A stretch of DNA of 64,000 nt from a virus: the IMG/VR virus record IMGVR_UViG_3300009285_002995, positions 1-64,000 of that record, one strand, 5' to 3'. A program made the translations under genes and the position numbers. The notes under the pieces are model-generated. The model saw nothing but the letters and a program-made list of their open reading frames with translations, ran no database searches and was not told the DNA's origin. Below are positions 41,701 through 50,627 of this stretch, in pieces; position 1 is the stretch's first letter, and every line of letters starts with the position of its first letter.

Positions 41701-43916
41701 CCATTACCAAAATAAAACAATATCCACTCGATTACTTTTGTTATCCATCCAAGCAGCTCAAAAGCATAATAGGATTTATGACAGAGAACTGTTGAACCAC
41801 CATAGAAGTCGTATACCCTTACCATACATTTTGTATTTTTTATCAGGTCTAATGTAATAGAAGACACATCACTCATATAAGTATCTTCCATTGTAATATT
41901 ATCGCTTAGCCCTGTCATAATGGCAAACTGCATTGGGTAGTCGCCAAGGTCTTCAACTTTTCCCTTCTTTGTCATATGGTAGGCGGTAAAGTCAATCTTT
42001 ATCTCTACATTGTTACACTCTGCAACGCTGTTAAAATTTGAACAATCCCCTATCTCCTTCAATTCATCATTTACTGATTTCTCAATACCTGCTTTTTGAT
42101 ACCAACGCATAGTGTCAACATATTGTGCGTCCTCAGCAGAAAATCTTTGTGTGTTACGCCCATCAAAGAAAACAAAATCTGTACCCGGAACAGTATTAAT
42201 AGGTGTCTTATTAATTGTTACCTTGTCAATCCCTGCCATCTCCCCTTCGCCAAGTGCAGTAAGTTGATGTAATATCTGTTCTTCGCTTAACGGGACCTGA
42301 GGGAAGTGCCAAGTTGAATCACCAATTTTCCAATCCCCTGCAACCCAAACAAGGAAATTCATATTACTGATATACCACTTAGCAGTAGGTATCGTCCCGC
42401 TAAGCAGCTCTGTTACCATCTCTGGTGTCCACGCAACAAGCAAAAGAAAATAACAACCCATATTATCGGCAGTTGTAGAGTAACTGTCAAATATATGTGC
42501 AAACCGCCCACCATTTAAACCAGTGGCAATCAATGGCGTCAGCGTAAATCTAGCTCTATACCCAGTTTCTTGTACTAAAGCATCCCACCAATCTTTTACC
42601 GCATTGGCAAGAGCTGCAAGGTTTGTATCATCATAATCCTCTCCGTATTGTGCATTATATTGTGTGTCGCCGGGGTCTGAGTCACCATCTAAAACCATTG
42701 TGTTTGTTGCATTGACTATAGCAGCGGAAGAGTCCACTGCCGTATCTCCTGTGGCATCTACTAAATTAAATATTCCATCGTGTATCGCAGCAGAATCAGC
42801 AGCGGCGTTTTTAACTAAATCCCTTATCCTACCTATTAAACCACCACTATGCCCCCATTGGGCTTGTGTGTTGATTTGGTACATCGCATGACGAGAAAAG
42901 GCTTGCATAAACCTTTGTATAACATTACCGTGGTTTTTCATCCCAGTAAAATTATTAGGCGTAGTTACGCTTTCGATGATTTGATTTACGATCCACGCAA
43001 CAAGACGTTTTAAATCAGCAAAACACCACAACCTAAAATATATGGCACTATAAGCCATAACGCTTTGGTCTAAATCACAGGCGAATCCACGTATAGGAGG
43101 CCATAAACCAATTATGCCCATATTTACATATGGTATTTGTCCAACAAACTGGATATCAGACGGACATAGCGGTAACGCAATAAGGTTAGGGATACCAGTG
43201 CCTTGCATATCTATGTCTTTTGCACCAGTCCACGTATAACTGAGTTGCAGTTTACTTTGTGTGGTGATGGAGACAATATTACCGCCAGTTTTATACCTTC
43301 CATATCCAACGGCTACAGGCAAACCCTCATTTGCCATCTGTTTTACAGACCAACCATATGTAGGAGATGCATCACCAAGTCCACCACTATCACTACCCAT
43401 ATTTGGTTTATTAGCACTGAAAAGTTTTGAGGCCATAGTAAGTGCAGCCATTGGAGCAAGTGTACCTATAGCAGCACCAACATACGAAGCAGCCATTATA
43501 GCACTGCTCATACCAGCGGATATCCCTACTGTACCACCTACAGTAGCCACAGCAGCGCCAGCAGCCGCACCAGTAGCCGCAGCACCAGCCCCTACCCCTA
43601 CAGGAGCAATTATACCAGCAGCAGCACCAGCAGCACTAGCAGCAGCCTGTATCACAGCCATAATAGCTACAGGTACATTAATATTAGGATATATTAAAAC
43701 GGTGTCGTTGTTCTTTAATAATGTAGTTTCAATTTTATCAAGTTCAATGAGTTCTTTGTTCAATCTAATCGAGTGGCGGTTGTATAATAAATAATGGGCT
43801 AACTCAGGCTGAACCATTAAGAACTTTGTTATAATGTCTGGTATTGTGTCAACACTAGCAGTAAAATTTACTTTATCACCGGTCAACGGATTCGTGATGA
43901 TTATCAAGTGAGCCAT
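35775..43916 (-). CDS. Tail tip central fibre protein, gpI-gpJ-like fusion
   Basis: 2713 residues. Residues 1-75 look like a beta-grasp domain (LIIITNPLTGDKVNF...NNDTVLIYPNI) followed by an Ala/Gly-rich hydrophobic stretch (80-170), as in lambda tail protein I. Then comes the J-type hub core (YGWSVKQMANEGLPVAVGYG, about 185 on). Several FnIII-like repeats occur from about 1500, a laminin-G-like module (SWSCKEGEG, SFRYKDIFTSG, about 2090-2270) and further FnIII-like repeats to the end. It should form the tail tip and contact the receptor. Much longer than the 1132-residue lambda J. Confidence 0.82.
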   Translation of the reverse strand: MAHLIIITNPLTGDKVNFTASVDTIPDIITKFLMVQPELAHYLLYNRHSIRLNKELIELDKIETTLLKNNDTVLIYPNINVPVAIMAVIQAAASAAGAAAGIIAPVGVGAGAAATGAAAGAAVATVGGTVGISAGMSSAIMAASYVGAAIGTLAPMAALTMASKLFSANKPNMGSDSGGLGDASPTYGWSVKQMANEGLPVAVGYGRYKTGGNIVSITTQSKLQLSYTWTGAKDIDMQGTGIPNLIALPLCPSDIQFVGQIPYVNMGIIGLWPPIRGFACDLDQSVMAYSAIYFRLWCFADLKRLVAWIVNQIIESVTTPNNFTGMKNHGNVIQRFMQAFSRHAMYQINTQAQWGHSGGLIGRIRDLVKNAAADSAAIHDGIFNLVDATGDTAVDSSAAIVNATNTMVLDGDSDPGDTQYNAQYGEDYDDTNLAALANAVKDWWDALVQETGYRARFTLTPLIATGLNGGRFAHIFDSYSTTADNMGCYFLLLVAWTPEMVTELLSGTIPTAKWYISNMNFLVWVAGDWKIGDSTWHFPQVPLSEEQILHQLTALGEGEMAGIDKVTINKTPINTVPGTDFVFFDGRNTQRFSAEDAQYVDTMRWYQKAGIEKSVNDELKEIGDCSNFNSVAECNNVEIKIDFTAYHMTKKGKVEDLGDYPMQFAIMTGLSDNITMEDTYMSDVSSITLDLIKNTKCMVRVYDFYGGSTVLCHKSYYAFELLGWITKVIEWILFYFGNGFEAENAAEMANSLSISFDAARYEAESEYRFNMRKVLADAGNYFTIETALKDYNIGDRFSKISGMYQFCNMVGIDFDEEMYAAEAETEYRDSVTNLIRDAMNNLFINTGKKLAVKVVRLTSIDDDRHPTYTDNMIVKGYTEVSYVEYDYPNTAMGALAIRATNEFNSSPPEVMYNVKGRKVRAPKLTLTVGGTRVYREFAWWDEDAYVSAGVYGAYRSMKDGGALCTEDLTDWVYEFSDNPIWCLYDFLINRRFGVGNYINQADTDIAQFLEMAHYCDQMVPDGVNRTASTITETEINGQDSDLFKKERSRYSSDASYRQIGSTDDWDTEYGSDAYNYIKKLIGEAVFARKTDGGWTKAVISDCDRVTFPLGVLRNAKFTIGASYPNGVYWSNDVPILGSSKSYQLGQKRFRLDINIDQRSSAPDIIKTICDTFRCAPVWMNGTVFPIIDKWEYPVAVVGMGNIIQDSFSLVYTPLSKTPNVLECQFSNEELDFDKDTRVKIAANVDLAYSSDITKTIRRESSKLIGITRPSQLERELTYRLNTYQERIKVITFSMGIEHLTFHAGQVIAFTHDILTLGSYSGRIISFDGDSTIYIDQPLVKSGGETWKIQITQVVQDEINAEEYYEVVGEFSVSSVTENAIVVTGLDGFVPSNFDNYAIGRVDYITENYKILSVQPNGAGEAEIGAVNWGVDTTDVNGIKTNSVFGTLRQVAPLDTSRTAQYVTYDDCLVDTRSDVITNVLTGWIGPNPVVLSPLEELAGEVGIKVTFALPTGAIANGYSHAIVSLSLDGSNYVQVCEVKYPGTMARVTKAMGATLGIDNYIQVCAVYTSGAVSAPDEEHIRVTGVSSSAGFEPPVPTNLRLSEWCKRYPLQFGNDQARELGNNFIEVVWDRVNARNIFGKNSWLIDPQERFVKEYEIALYRTSLEGAYTDNIPSGTYLPGQEDEGWTILPSGHGLHYVSSVQNRFKIQLDEVADVTAVSGEQYQTINYPFYKVEVRALTDDMFASDPATLFCSYPGPDKVILPWDFRLYNMYFLRWHYPKWWKSVDHYNVHLDFKSPNDAYSGALDISTDGNIPMLFTKLDPDEITLNSGALTWTEYREQGLWLTNGRMQIKPTITTVDKFGREYDYTDFGYTDAEGDDDVEIPGVPTNLQVLTTGVNPIRFTRLGWAKLQWDAPTVDANGAALASGQLLWYNLQHCDADDYASDPNAVWHGHPVSGKLNEGTESQPIGTIRGLPAGSEQVFRVHAHTIAGAGEWGNIASGTIVDTAAPDNDTNVIIATDTDYIGTEGGKYGRHAFQTIGFEQEHIDDQNIAKIHIALKRKNRLISQHIIQDVEALETIAGSSLYASSGELCLASWSCKEGEGATQIVDDISGILQLTAVNDASVVSGEVGGWGNCLDFHTSPDSTINAFSSGDDVPALDFAYPPFSISFRYKDIFTSGLRYGTFVAKESGGHGYNIFMANSILFATMDGSISTLRFRCAFPRTLTWKRVVVNVVELRQDSTENEIWVEDDVGGVSKQEITYDMYDVENYGSLSNAGPILLGHISGNAQVGFGRVDDIQIFNYVLRPQDVQQLVDAPFPGNPDITKLYYLMKLDNLLQEKDYTIKMKYIGYNGKKSDWTSEYEFTTLFDLVLDMTKVTAFSAEVFAMTKRWFKQNQHNIHLQWTLPETCEGIAYNYEIKIAREITVPGVGAERWFTHVVFFNNASIPDLDETYGTPITEETTIPLVFRPSNEAIGDDSGFRVNVRALFQGKAGTPLQGEDSWDDTDPGATWNHFPAGAASGAIYNVEPPNESFPAITPTATQLLGIGRFFQVDIVNDSYDYPDNFSHWTVHALKSDIPLFNASDPTQYAADRRRSCIGYSWRENANTDDHPVNVHVPFLVYDGTHVVGRICAPDAIYFKVVGYSWQAVSGVGGTIYRPRAGICSDAFQHTGDIEPEALYMGNFRLVASGTSISFEKTTDDGANWIPWWGIPPP

Positions 43917-43918
43917 AA

Positions 43919-44338
43919 TTATATTTTCCTTTTTACTGCGTAATAGCCCTCAGTCCTATTCATAATCAACGGGCTGTATAAATTCCCTCTCATAACGCCA
44001 CCACGTAATGATTGAATTATTATATTTGGTTCCTCTACTAATATAGCAACATGGTTTGGTATCTTAATGTTAATATCGCTACAAATAAGTAAAACATCAT
44101 GCCGTCTTGGTTTTTCAATCCTGTAAGCATAACCGCTATAATTGTTGGTGAAATAGTCTTCACCTTTTTTGCTCCAGTTCTCTTCATACCACCAATCTGG
44201 TAATTCTATCCCCAGCATCTCTTTCATATACAGTATAAGCAACCCATAACAATCTAGCCCGTCCCATCCTCTACCAAGATGCTTATAAGGGATCCCCAAA
44301 AAACGCTGCCAGCCACAAAGAGGATTTGGTGATTTCAT
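43919..44338 (-). CDS. NlpC/P60 tail protein, gpK-like
   Basis: 139 residues. GWDGLDCYGLL (catalytic Cys), NHVAILVE (His) and a downstream SLRGGVM segment define an NlpC/P60 peptidase. In lambda-type phages gpK sits between L and I/J, as here. It likely opens peptidoglycan or processes tail proteins. Adjacent genes touch by two bases. Confidence 0.8.
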   Translation of the reverse strand: MKSPNPLCGWQRFLGIPYKHLGRGWDGLDCYGLLILYMKEMLGIELPDWWYEENWSKKGEDYFTNNYSGYAYRIEKPRRHDVLLICSDINIKIPNHVAILVEEPNIIIQSLRGGVMRGNLYSPLIMNRTEGYYAVKRKI

Positions 44339-44340
44339 AT

Positions 44341-44835
44341 TTATGTCGTCGGTGGTATAGTCGGAAACCCACCGAACCTCAATGTGTTATCGTGTGCCAA
44401 ACAACCATTTGGCCCTCTTAATGTATGGTCACAGCTAGTCTCTGACGCTAATGGAAATAGCTCAGCATTTACACCGCTGCCAAGATAATAAGCAAAATCA
44501 TACCCACACTCAGGACTCTTATAAGTAAAGCCACAAAAGTCTCTATAATACATCCTTAACGGTACTTGTACGTCTAAGATATTGAACTTACTCTCTAATT
44601 TTATATTTACCTCTGTTGGAGTTATAGTTATCGCATCTATATACATTATGTCTTTTATGCAACACGATTTAAGTGTCAATAACTCATTAAAAACTTTTAA
44701 ATGATAAACCCTATTGCCCCGTAGCCCGTTTGCTTGCTGCACAGCATTGCCAAGAACTTTATTAATATTTGATACATTAACATTCATGTCCATTATTTCA
44801 AAACTGATATTTGTCCCAATAGGCTCAACCTGCAT
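44341..44835 (-). CDS. Minor tail protein, gpL-like with iron-sulfur cysteines
   Basis: 164 residues. The C-terminal half has DFCGF, PECGY, SCDHT and NGCLA followed by LRFGGFPTIP. The four cysteines and the FGGFP end are the hallmark of lambda gpL-type proteins, whose C-terminal domain binds a [4Fe-4S] cluster. It is part of the tail tip hub next to K and J. Confidence 0.8.
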   Translation of the reverse strand: MQVEPIGTNISFEIMDMNVNVSNINKVLGNAVQQANGLRGNRVYHLKVFNELLTLKSCCIKDIMYIDAITITPTEVNIKLESKFNILDVQVPLRMYYRDFCGFTYKSPECGYDFAYYLGSGVNAELFPLASETSCDHTLRGPNGCLAHDNTLRFGGFPTIPPTT

Positions 44836-44844
44836 AGGAAAAGG

Positions 44845-45321
44845 TTAATAACTAATCTCTTGATTAAAATTAGTTGATACGTCAGGTACAAAGAAATTAA
44901 CCTTTTCATTGCGCACAGCTAAAAATAAATATTTCGAAATTCTTACTCTGTCAGGATTATCTCCTTCACAAACAAAATTATATGGGGTTTGACCGGAGAA
45001 AACAATAGCGCCACTGCTATATTCAGTAATTAACCTGTTTACTCCAGCGTTTTGCCCCTCGTCACACCCAAGCACCCAAGCTGCACCAGAACCCAATTCG
45101 CTAATACAACTCCCTATATCTGTATTTAACACAATGTCGTTATCAGCTTCCCAATCTGTCAATGCTTGTGTTGTAATAGGGTCAAGGCTAACGCTCTGTC
45201 CTGTAGTCCCGGCCCTGCAATAACTAGTAAAACATGGCGTTACCTCTACAGCTATAAGATCTATAGGGGTATTTGTTTGGCTTTTAATTACATCGATAAA
45301 ATCGCTTGGTAATTTTCTCAT
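44845..45321 (-). CDS. Tail tip-associated protein
   Basis: 158 residues located between the M-like and L-like genes. A strand/helix mix with paired cysteines (FTSYCRAG, SCISELG, LGCDEGQ). It starts by overlapping the M-like stop by one base behind a modest ribosome site. Probably a tail tip component; no family recognised. Confidence 0.55.
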   Translation of the reverse strand: MRKLPSDFIDVIKSQTNTPIDLIAVEVTPCFTSYCRAGTTGQSVSLDPITTQALTDWEADNDIVLNTDIGSCISELGSGAAWVLGCDEGQNAGVNRLITEYSSGAIVFSGQTPYNFVCEGDNPDRVRISKYLFLAVRNEKVNFFVPDVSTNFNQEISY

Positions 45322-45941
45322 TAAGAACCACCAATGTCTTCAATAAATGTAATCTCTTTGTCCCATGCAAAAGGGGTATTCCAAGAGCGTTCCAGTTCAT
45401 CACTTTCAAAATAAACCTTATATGCTTTCATCACTAGTGCGGTTGTACCGTATGTGCCAGTAAGTGCAGTATCCACAGTAATACTATTTGTGCCCAATGC
45501 AGTAATCCTACGTACCTCTGCATTACCACCCCACTTATCACAAACACAAACATAGTTTCCCTGTGCCCCAAGAGTGGTAGAGAAACCCAGCTTGGTCATA
45601 TCGCCAGAGACACCCTCTGTAGTTGTTGTAACAGTTATAATCCTGTTAGTACCATCTCTTTCTACGTACCTGCATTCATACTCCCAGCTTGGCAAATAAA
45701 AGTTATCATAACTACCTTTGCGTGCTTTAAAAAAGGCAATAATACTATCCTGTAACCGCAGCATTGCAGTGGAAGAGATGAGTGCCATTTGGTATGTAAA
45801 TTTCCACGTACCTATCTCACGCCCAAACCTGTTCCTTCTCTGTGTCATCCCATTTTCAAATTGGCTAATCAGTGTATTATATTTAGTAGAGTTAGAACTA
45901 GATGCTAAGTTTGGTTGCCAGCGAAATACCTCAGAACTCAT
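45321..45941 (-). CDS. gpM/DUF2460-like tail protein
   Basis: 206 residues. FENGMTQRRNRFGREIGTWK and FFKARKGSYDNFYLPSW match the pattern of phage tail proteins like DUF2460 and lambda gpM. Near the end FESDELERSWN is similarly typical. Directly follows the tape measure gene, as expected for a distal tail hub protein. Confidence 0.7.
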   Translation of the reverse strand: MSSEVFRWQPNLASSSNSTKYNTLISQFENGMTQRRNRFGREIGTWKFTYQMALISSTAMLRLQDSIIAFFKARKGSYDNFYLPSWEYECRYVERDGTNRIITVTTTTEGVSGDMTKLGFSTTLGAQGNYVCVCDKWGGNAEVRRITALGTNSITVDTALTGTYGTTALVMKAYKVYFESDELERSWNTPFAWDKEITFIEDIGGS

Positions 45942-45944
45942 AAT

Positions 45945-48900
45945 TTAACCTTTCTTTATTGCTCTTCTTAGCGGTGCATTATGACTCAATTTGCTCAACA
46001 CCCCCTGTGCTATCATCTCCTGCGCAGAGCGAGTGGAAAGTAGTTGTGCAAAACTTTTTGCATCTGTTGCGCTTATCATAAAATAATTGGATGTTGGCTG
46101 GGCTTGTCGTGTTCCAACACCTTGAATACTGTCGGCTTTATCGCCAAATAATCCACTAACAACACTCTTATCCCCTTTGTTAATTTTATTTAAAAGGGCA
46201 TCCCCAACTATTTTAGTGCCACTCTTTTTAACTATAAATTCATCCTCATTAAAGCGCCCAAGGATATTGTCTTTCCTTCCACCAAGGCCACCAAGTATCC
46301 TCCCGCCCCCTGCGTACCCACGCACTTTGCCGCCTTCAGAGAACCACCCAGCTATACTTGAGAAAGCACTTGTAATACCACCAAAAGACCCCGTTGCACT
46401 TAACATCATGTCCTGCATCAACTTAATCATACGTGGCATGTCCATAACCATCTTCGCCACCATATTAGACTCTGATTGCATGTCCTGCATAAGCATCATA
46501 CTGTTACCAACAGATGCCGAGACCTCGTTTGCTGCCTGTTTTGCCTTGTCTATATCGCTAGGTACTGTTGTAGTCCTGTTCCAAAGCACGTCTTTCTCTT
46601 TTGTACCAACAGGCTCTACAATAGATGTAGTAGCTGGTATAGAGGTAGTAGAAGTTGATGGAACCGTAGTGCTAACAGACGGTATAGTAGTTGGCACTGT
46701 AGATGGCATTTGTGTCATTGTTATTGGGCCGGTAGCAAGAATTGGTATGGAGGTGCTAGTAGTTGTAGGCATACCAGTAGCTTGTTCCACCACCCCACCC
46801 TCTTTACCAATGCTCGTTGTGGTAGTTTCAAAGGAACGGGAAGCACCACTGGGTCTTTTAGGCTGCTCACCAGTTGTCTGTGTTGTTGTGGTCGTAGTCG
46901 TAGTCGGCGCTTCGCCAGCCTTCTTCTCTACCTTTGAAACTGCCGGTACTTCGGCCTTTCTTGAACCTGCCGCAATCTGCCTGTCAAGTTCAATTGTATT
47001 ATTCGTAACAGCGGTTGTTAACTCTGCCAATGCAGCAGTGTTAACTTTTAATGTTTCTGAGTTTATCTCAATTTCAGGTATCTTTAAAGATTCTTTAAGT
47101 TTTGCAATTGACTCTTCACTTATCGGGACTGCGTTTGCGTTCTTTTGAACCTGTTCCAAATCAGATGTTTTTCTTCTCTTTAACGGGCTCTCGAGGCCAA
47201 GAGTATTCTCAAGGAAACGCTTACCACGGTCTGTCATCCCTATAGTACCAAAAAGAGCATTCAACACAAGAGTGCGGGCTATAACACGCATTATCTCGCT
47301 GCGTATACTATTCCCCATCTCTAAAAACGCATCCTTTACCGTCTTTGTGGTATTAGTAATGTCACCAAGTTTATTGCTTACTGTGTCTATTACGCTTGAA
47401 CCCAACCCTTTCCAAGTTTTTGCCCAGTAATCAGCAGTATCACCAACATCTCGTGCAACATTGCCCAATTGCCCTTTAAGGTCAACTATCTTTTCTTTTA
47501 ATTTACCAACCTCTGTAGCGTTAATGCGAAGCCTTTCAGCGTTGTCAATGTAAAACTGTGCGACAGTTATTTGCAGCGCAATATACTCTGCTTTGAGATC
47601 AGCAACAGCTAATTTCTGATCTATTATCTGACTCTTGCTATATTTCCCACTATTAAGTTCCATATCGGCAAGAACCAGCTTCTCTTTTATATAAGCATCA
47701 TATGCAGCATGTACCTGTTTATTTCCTTCAATGTCTGCCTCGACAATCTCTGCCCTTATTTTGCTTTGACGCTCCAAAGAAGTGCTAACATTATTAACAG
47801 CGGTGGTGACATCATCATAATCTTGTTTGCTTATTAAAGCACCCTTCTTTACATTGTCATTATATTTTTGAATGATAATAGAGTGGCGCTGGATTTTCTC
47901 ATTAAGGTTATTGTATTCATTTTGTAATTCAGTAACCCTATCTGTTTCCCCTTTGCGTGCAGTAGAAAGACGGGATTGTGCGTCAGAGAGGTCGATCTGT
48001 GCTTCTGTAAGACTTCTTGTCCATTTAACACCAGTCTCTTGCAACTTTGCCAGCTCTTTTGTGTGCCTTTTACTCTCTTGTTCTATTTTAACCCTCTTGC
48101 TGTCTTGTATATCTGCCGCCTGTGCTGGTGTTTTACCGGCAATCTGCTCTTGTGTCTCTGCCTCGATTGCAGCCATTTTGTTCTTGTGACGCATGTTCTC
48201 TAAATTCATTGCGTCTTTAAGTCGGTATATCTCTTTTGCTGTCAGTGCTTCCCACTTCGCCTCAATACGCAGCAGTGCTATCTCAGCATCATTTGCAGCA
48301 ACTAAATCCGGCCTTGCAGTAACAGGTTTTGCTTCTTCTTGTTTTTTATCCTGTTCTTTTATTGCATATATTTTTCTTAATACTTCAGTTAGAAGACTCG
48401 ATAATACTTGCATTTTTTCAGGGTTTAAATATCCCTCTTGTTCCATAAGAGAGTCATTAATCCACTGATTCATTTTAAGGCGCATCTCATCTTGTGAGAC
48501 TACTTGCTTGAGTTTTTCTGCCTGATCTTTATAAAATATAACTTGGGCCTCGAGTGGCTTTAAAATTTCTTTTGCTTCATCAGAAATTTTAAACTGGTTT
48601 TTACTGATTTCTTTAAGGATAGACTGCTCGTCTTTATTTAATATTTTCTTTCTCATCCATATAGAAAGCTGAGTGGACCAATTATCTAATGCAAGTTTCT
48701 TCTCTTGCTTAAATAATGTTCTTTGAAGTTCGAGTGCCTTCTGTTGTTCTTGAACATATTTACCTACATCCAACACGCCTAACTGTTTTTTTCTTAAACT
48801 TTCCCACAATTTATCAATTTCACCAATTAAACTATCAGTTTGTTTTGTTAACCCCTCAAAATCTTTTGCTGTTATCACAGCATTGCTACCGGCATCTTCA

Positions 48901-50627
48901 AGCTGTTTATTTACTTCCTCAATAGAATCAGCAAATTTTTTATATTCAAAATTACGCTCATCATCTTGTGCCAGAGCAGCAAGCTGCATTTTAAGAGCGC
49001 CAACAGCGTCACTGGTTCTTATTATAACCCCCTCTTGCTCTGCCAGCACTTGCATGGATTCTGCCGCACTCTTTGCAAACCAATTCATTGTCGCAATAGT
49101 ATATGTAAAATATCCTCCAAGGGCAATAAGAGCAGCACTTATTGCCCCAACAGGAGTTAACAACCAAGCGAGAGCAGAACCAATAGAACCAATTGCACCC
49201 AAAAATGAACCAGATTTTGAAACAATATTAAGAAGAATAAAAGACGCAGTTACTTTTGTTATCCCAGCAGCAAGCAATGGTAATATTTTTACGGCAACTA
49301 ATACAGATATAATAAGTGGAGATAAAGAAGTGGTTACAGCAACAGCGGCTTTCCCTATCTGTAGAACGGTATTAGACCAAGAGTCTGCAAGTTTTATCAA
49401 ACTGACTTGTGCAGAATTGAATATTAATTGAAGTTTAACAAGACCCGGTTCAACACTACGGGCAAACATTACACCCAATGCAGTGCTATACTTTAACCGC
49501 TGTTCCATTAAAGTAAAAGCCTGCGAGGTTTGATTGATAGCAGTAATAAGGGAGCGGGCTGCACGCTGGTCTAGACCGCCAAAAACAGTTTCTAGCCCAA
49601 CCCCACTTTTTGCCAAAGTTTGTAATATTTCATTAAGCGGTTTTAGTTTACCGCTTTTTTCCTTTAAGTCCTCAACTTTTAACCCAATCCTATCAAGCTC
49701 AATGCCAAGTTTCCCACCACCCTTGATTATTGCTGTAAACATTGTAGACAAACCAGTACCAATTGTGCTCATCCTGATACCGGCGTTTGCCATGACAGCA
49801 ATCATGGCAGCGGTTTGTTCCATTGTATACCCTGCCTGTGCAGCAGTAGGAGCGAGGTAGCTAAAAGCAACGCTCAGACCCCCAATAGTTGTCTTGCTAT
49901 AGTTTGCAGCACCAGCCATGACATTTGTAATGCGTGCTACATTCTCCGCTTCAATACCCCAAACACGCATGGCGGTAGTTACAAGGTTTGAGGATTCATC
50001 AAAGGTAGAACCTGATGCACGGGCGAGTCTGGAGATTTCCATCATGGATTCCCCAACCTCTTTTGCGTTTAAACCAGCCTGTGCCAAGACACGCATACCT
50101 TTAGCCACCTCTGCCAAATTCATGCCTGTCTCTTTGCTGACCTTATATGCAACGTCTTTCAGATGGTCTAGTTCGTCTGCCGTTGCCATAACAACGCCAG
50201 CCGTTTGCCCCATCTCAACACTGAATGCGTGTGCTGCCTCAATGCCTCTTTGAAAGAAACCAAATATAGCCCACATCCCACGCCACACGAGGAAGAACTC
50301 GCCAATGCGCATTAGGAAACTATCAAAACTGCTTTTTGTTTTTTTGGTTTCCTCACCAAGACGTTTCATAGCACCAACACCTTTTAGGTCGATGCCTTTT
50401 AAACCCTCAGCAAGTTTTAGGATAGAAGCTGCAAGCGCATTGATTTGCGTTGCTGCGAGCTGAACATTTTTAGAGGAGTTGCTCCCGATTTGATTAAGAT
50501 TGGCATTGGTAGTACCTGCTGCTTTGCCAACATTTTCAATCTTTGTAATAAATTCGTCGATGCTTTTCTTTAAAGCATCGTCGACTTTGCCTTTAAATAT
50601 TACGCCAAGCTCGAGATCTGTTGCCAT
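45945..50627 (-). CDS. Tail tape measure protein
   Basis: 1560 residues. N-terminal MATDLELGVIFKGKVDDALKK, a conserved TP901-like core (MRVLAQAGLNAKEVGESMM; TAAMIAVMANAGI), hydrophobic segments (about 430-515), long coiled coils, a Thr-rich low-complexity tract near 1246 and a C-terminal hydrophobic/glycine region (GGKVRGYAGGG). Length sets tail length; at about 0.15 nm per residue this implies a tail near 230 nm, an estimate by analogy with lambda. It follows the G/GT chaperone genes as in other siphoviruses. Confidence 0.92.
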   Translation of the reverse strand: MATDLELGVIFKGKVDDALKKSIDEFITKIENVGKAAGTTNANLNQIGSNSSKNVQLAATQINALAASILKLAEGLKGIDLKGVGAMKRLGEETKKTKSSFDSFLMRIGEFFLVWRGMWAIFGFFQRGIEAAHAFSVEMGQTAGVVMATADELDHLKDVAYKVSKETGMNLAEVAKGMRVLAQAGLNAKEVGESMMEISRLARASGSTFDESSNLVTTAMRVWGIEAENVARITNVMAGAANYSKTTIGGLSVAFSYLAPTAAQAGYTMEQTAAMIAVMANAGIRMSTIGTGLSTMFTAIIKGGGKLGIELDRIGLKVEDLKEKSGKLKPLNEILQTLAKSGVGLETVFGGLDQRAARSLITAINQTSQAFTLMEQRLKYSTALGVMFARSVEPGLVKLQLIFNSAQVSLIKLADSWSNTVLQIGKAAVAVTTSLSPLIISVLVAVKILPLLAAGITKVTASFILLNIVSKSGSFLGAIGSIGSALAWLLTPVGAISAALIALGGYFTYTIATMNWFAKSAAESMQVLAEQEGVIIRTSDAVGALKMQLAALAQDDERNFEYKKFADSIEEVNKQLEDAGSNAVITAKDFEGLTKQTDSLIGEIDKLWESLRKKQLGVLDVGKYVQEQQKALELQRTLFKQEKKLALDNWSTQLSIWMRKKILNKDEQSILKEISKNQFKISDEAKEILKPLEAQVIFYKDQAEKLKQVVSQDEMRLKMNQWINDSLMEQEGYLNPEKMQVLSSLLTEVLRKIYAIKEQDKKQEEAKPVTARPDLVAANDAEIALLRIEAKWEALTAKEIYRLKDAMNLENMRHKNKMAAIEAETQEQIAGKTPAQAADIQDSKRVKIEQESKRHTKELAKLQETGVKWTRSLTEAQIDLSDAQSRLSTARKGETDRVTELQNEYNNLNEKIQRHSIIIQKYNDNVKKGALISKQDYDDVTTAVNNVSTSLERQSKIRAEIVEADIEGNKQVHAAYDAYIKEKLVLADMELNSGKYSKSQIIDQKLAVADLKAEYIALQITVAQFYIDNAERLRINATEVGKLKEKIVDLKGQLGNVARDVGDTADYWAKTWKGLGSSVIDTVSNKLGDITNTTKTVKDAFLEMGNSIRSEIMRVIARTLVLNALFGTIGMTDRGKRFLENTLGLESPLKRRKTSDLEQVQKNANAVPISEESIAKLKESLKIPEIEINSETLKVNTAALAELTTAVTNNTIELDRQIAAGSRKAEVPAVSKVEKKAGEAPTTTTTTTTQTTGEQPKRPSGASRSFETTTTSIGKEGGVVEQATGMPTTTSTSIPILATGPITMTQMPSTVPTTIPSVSTTVPSTSTTSIPATTSIVEPVGTKEKDVLWNRTTTVPSDIDKAKQAANEVSASVGNSMMLMQDMQSESNMVAKMVMDMPRMIKLMQDMMLSATGSFGGITSAFSSIAGWFSEGGKVRGYAGGGRILGGLGGRKDNILGRFNEDEFIVKKSGTKIVGDALLNKINKGDKSVVSGLFGDKADSIQGVGTRQAQPTSNYFMISATDAKSFAQLLSTRSAQEMIAQGVLSKLSHNAPLRRAIKKG

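Noticed and set aside
43261-43794. 177-codon + strand frame rich in Ala/Pro
   Set aside because: Mirror of the Ala/Gly-rich start of the J-like gene.
46177-47148. 323-codon + strand frame
   Set aside because: Antisense shadow of the tape measure gene's Thr/Val-rich region; no ribosome site.
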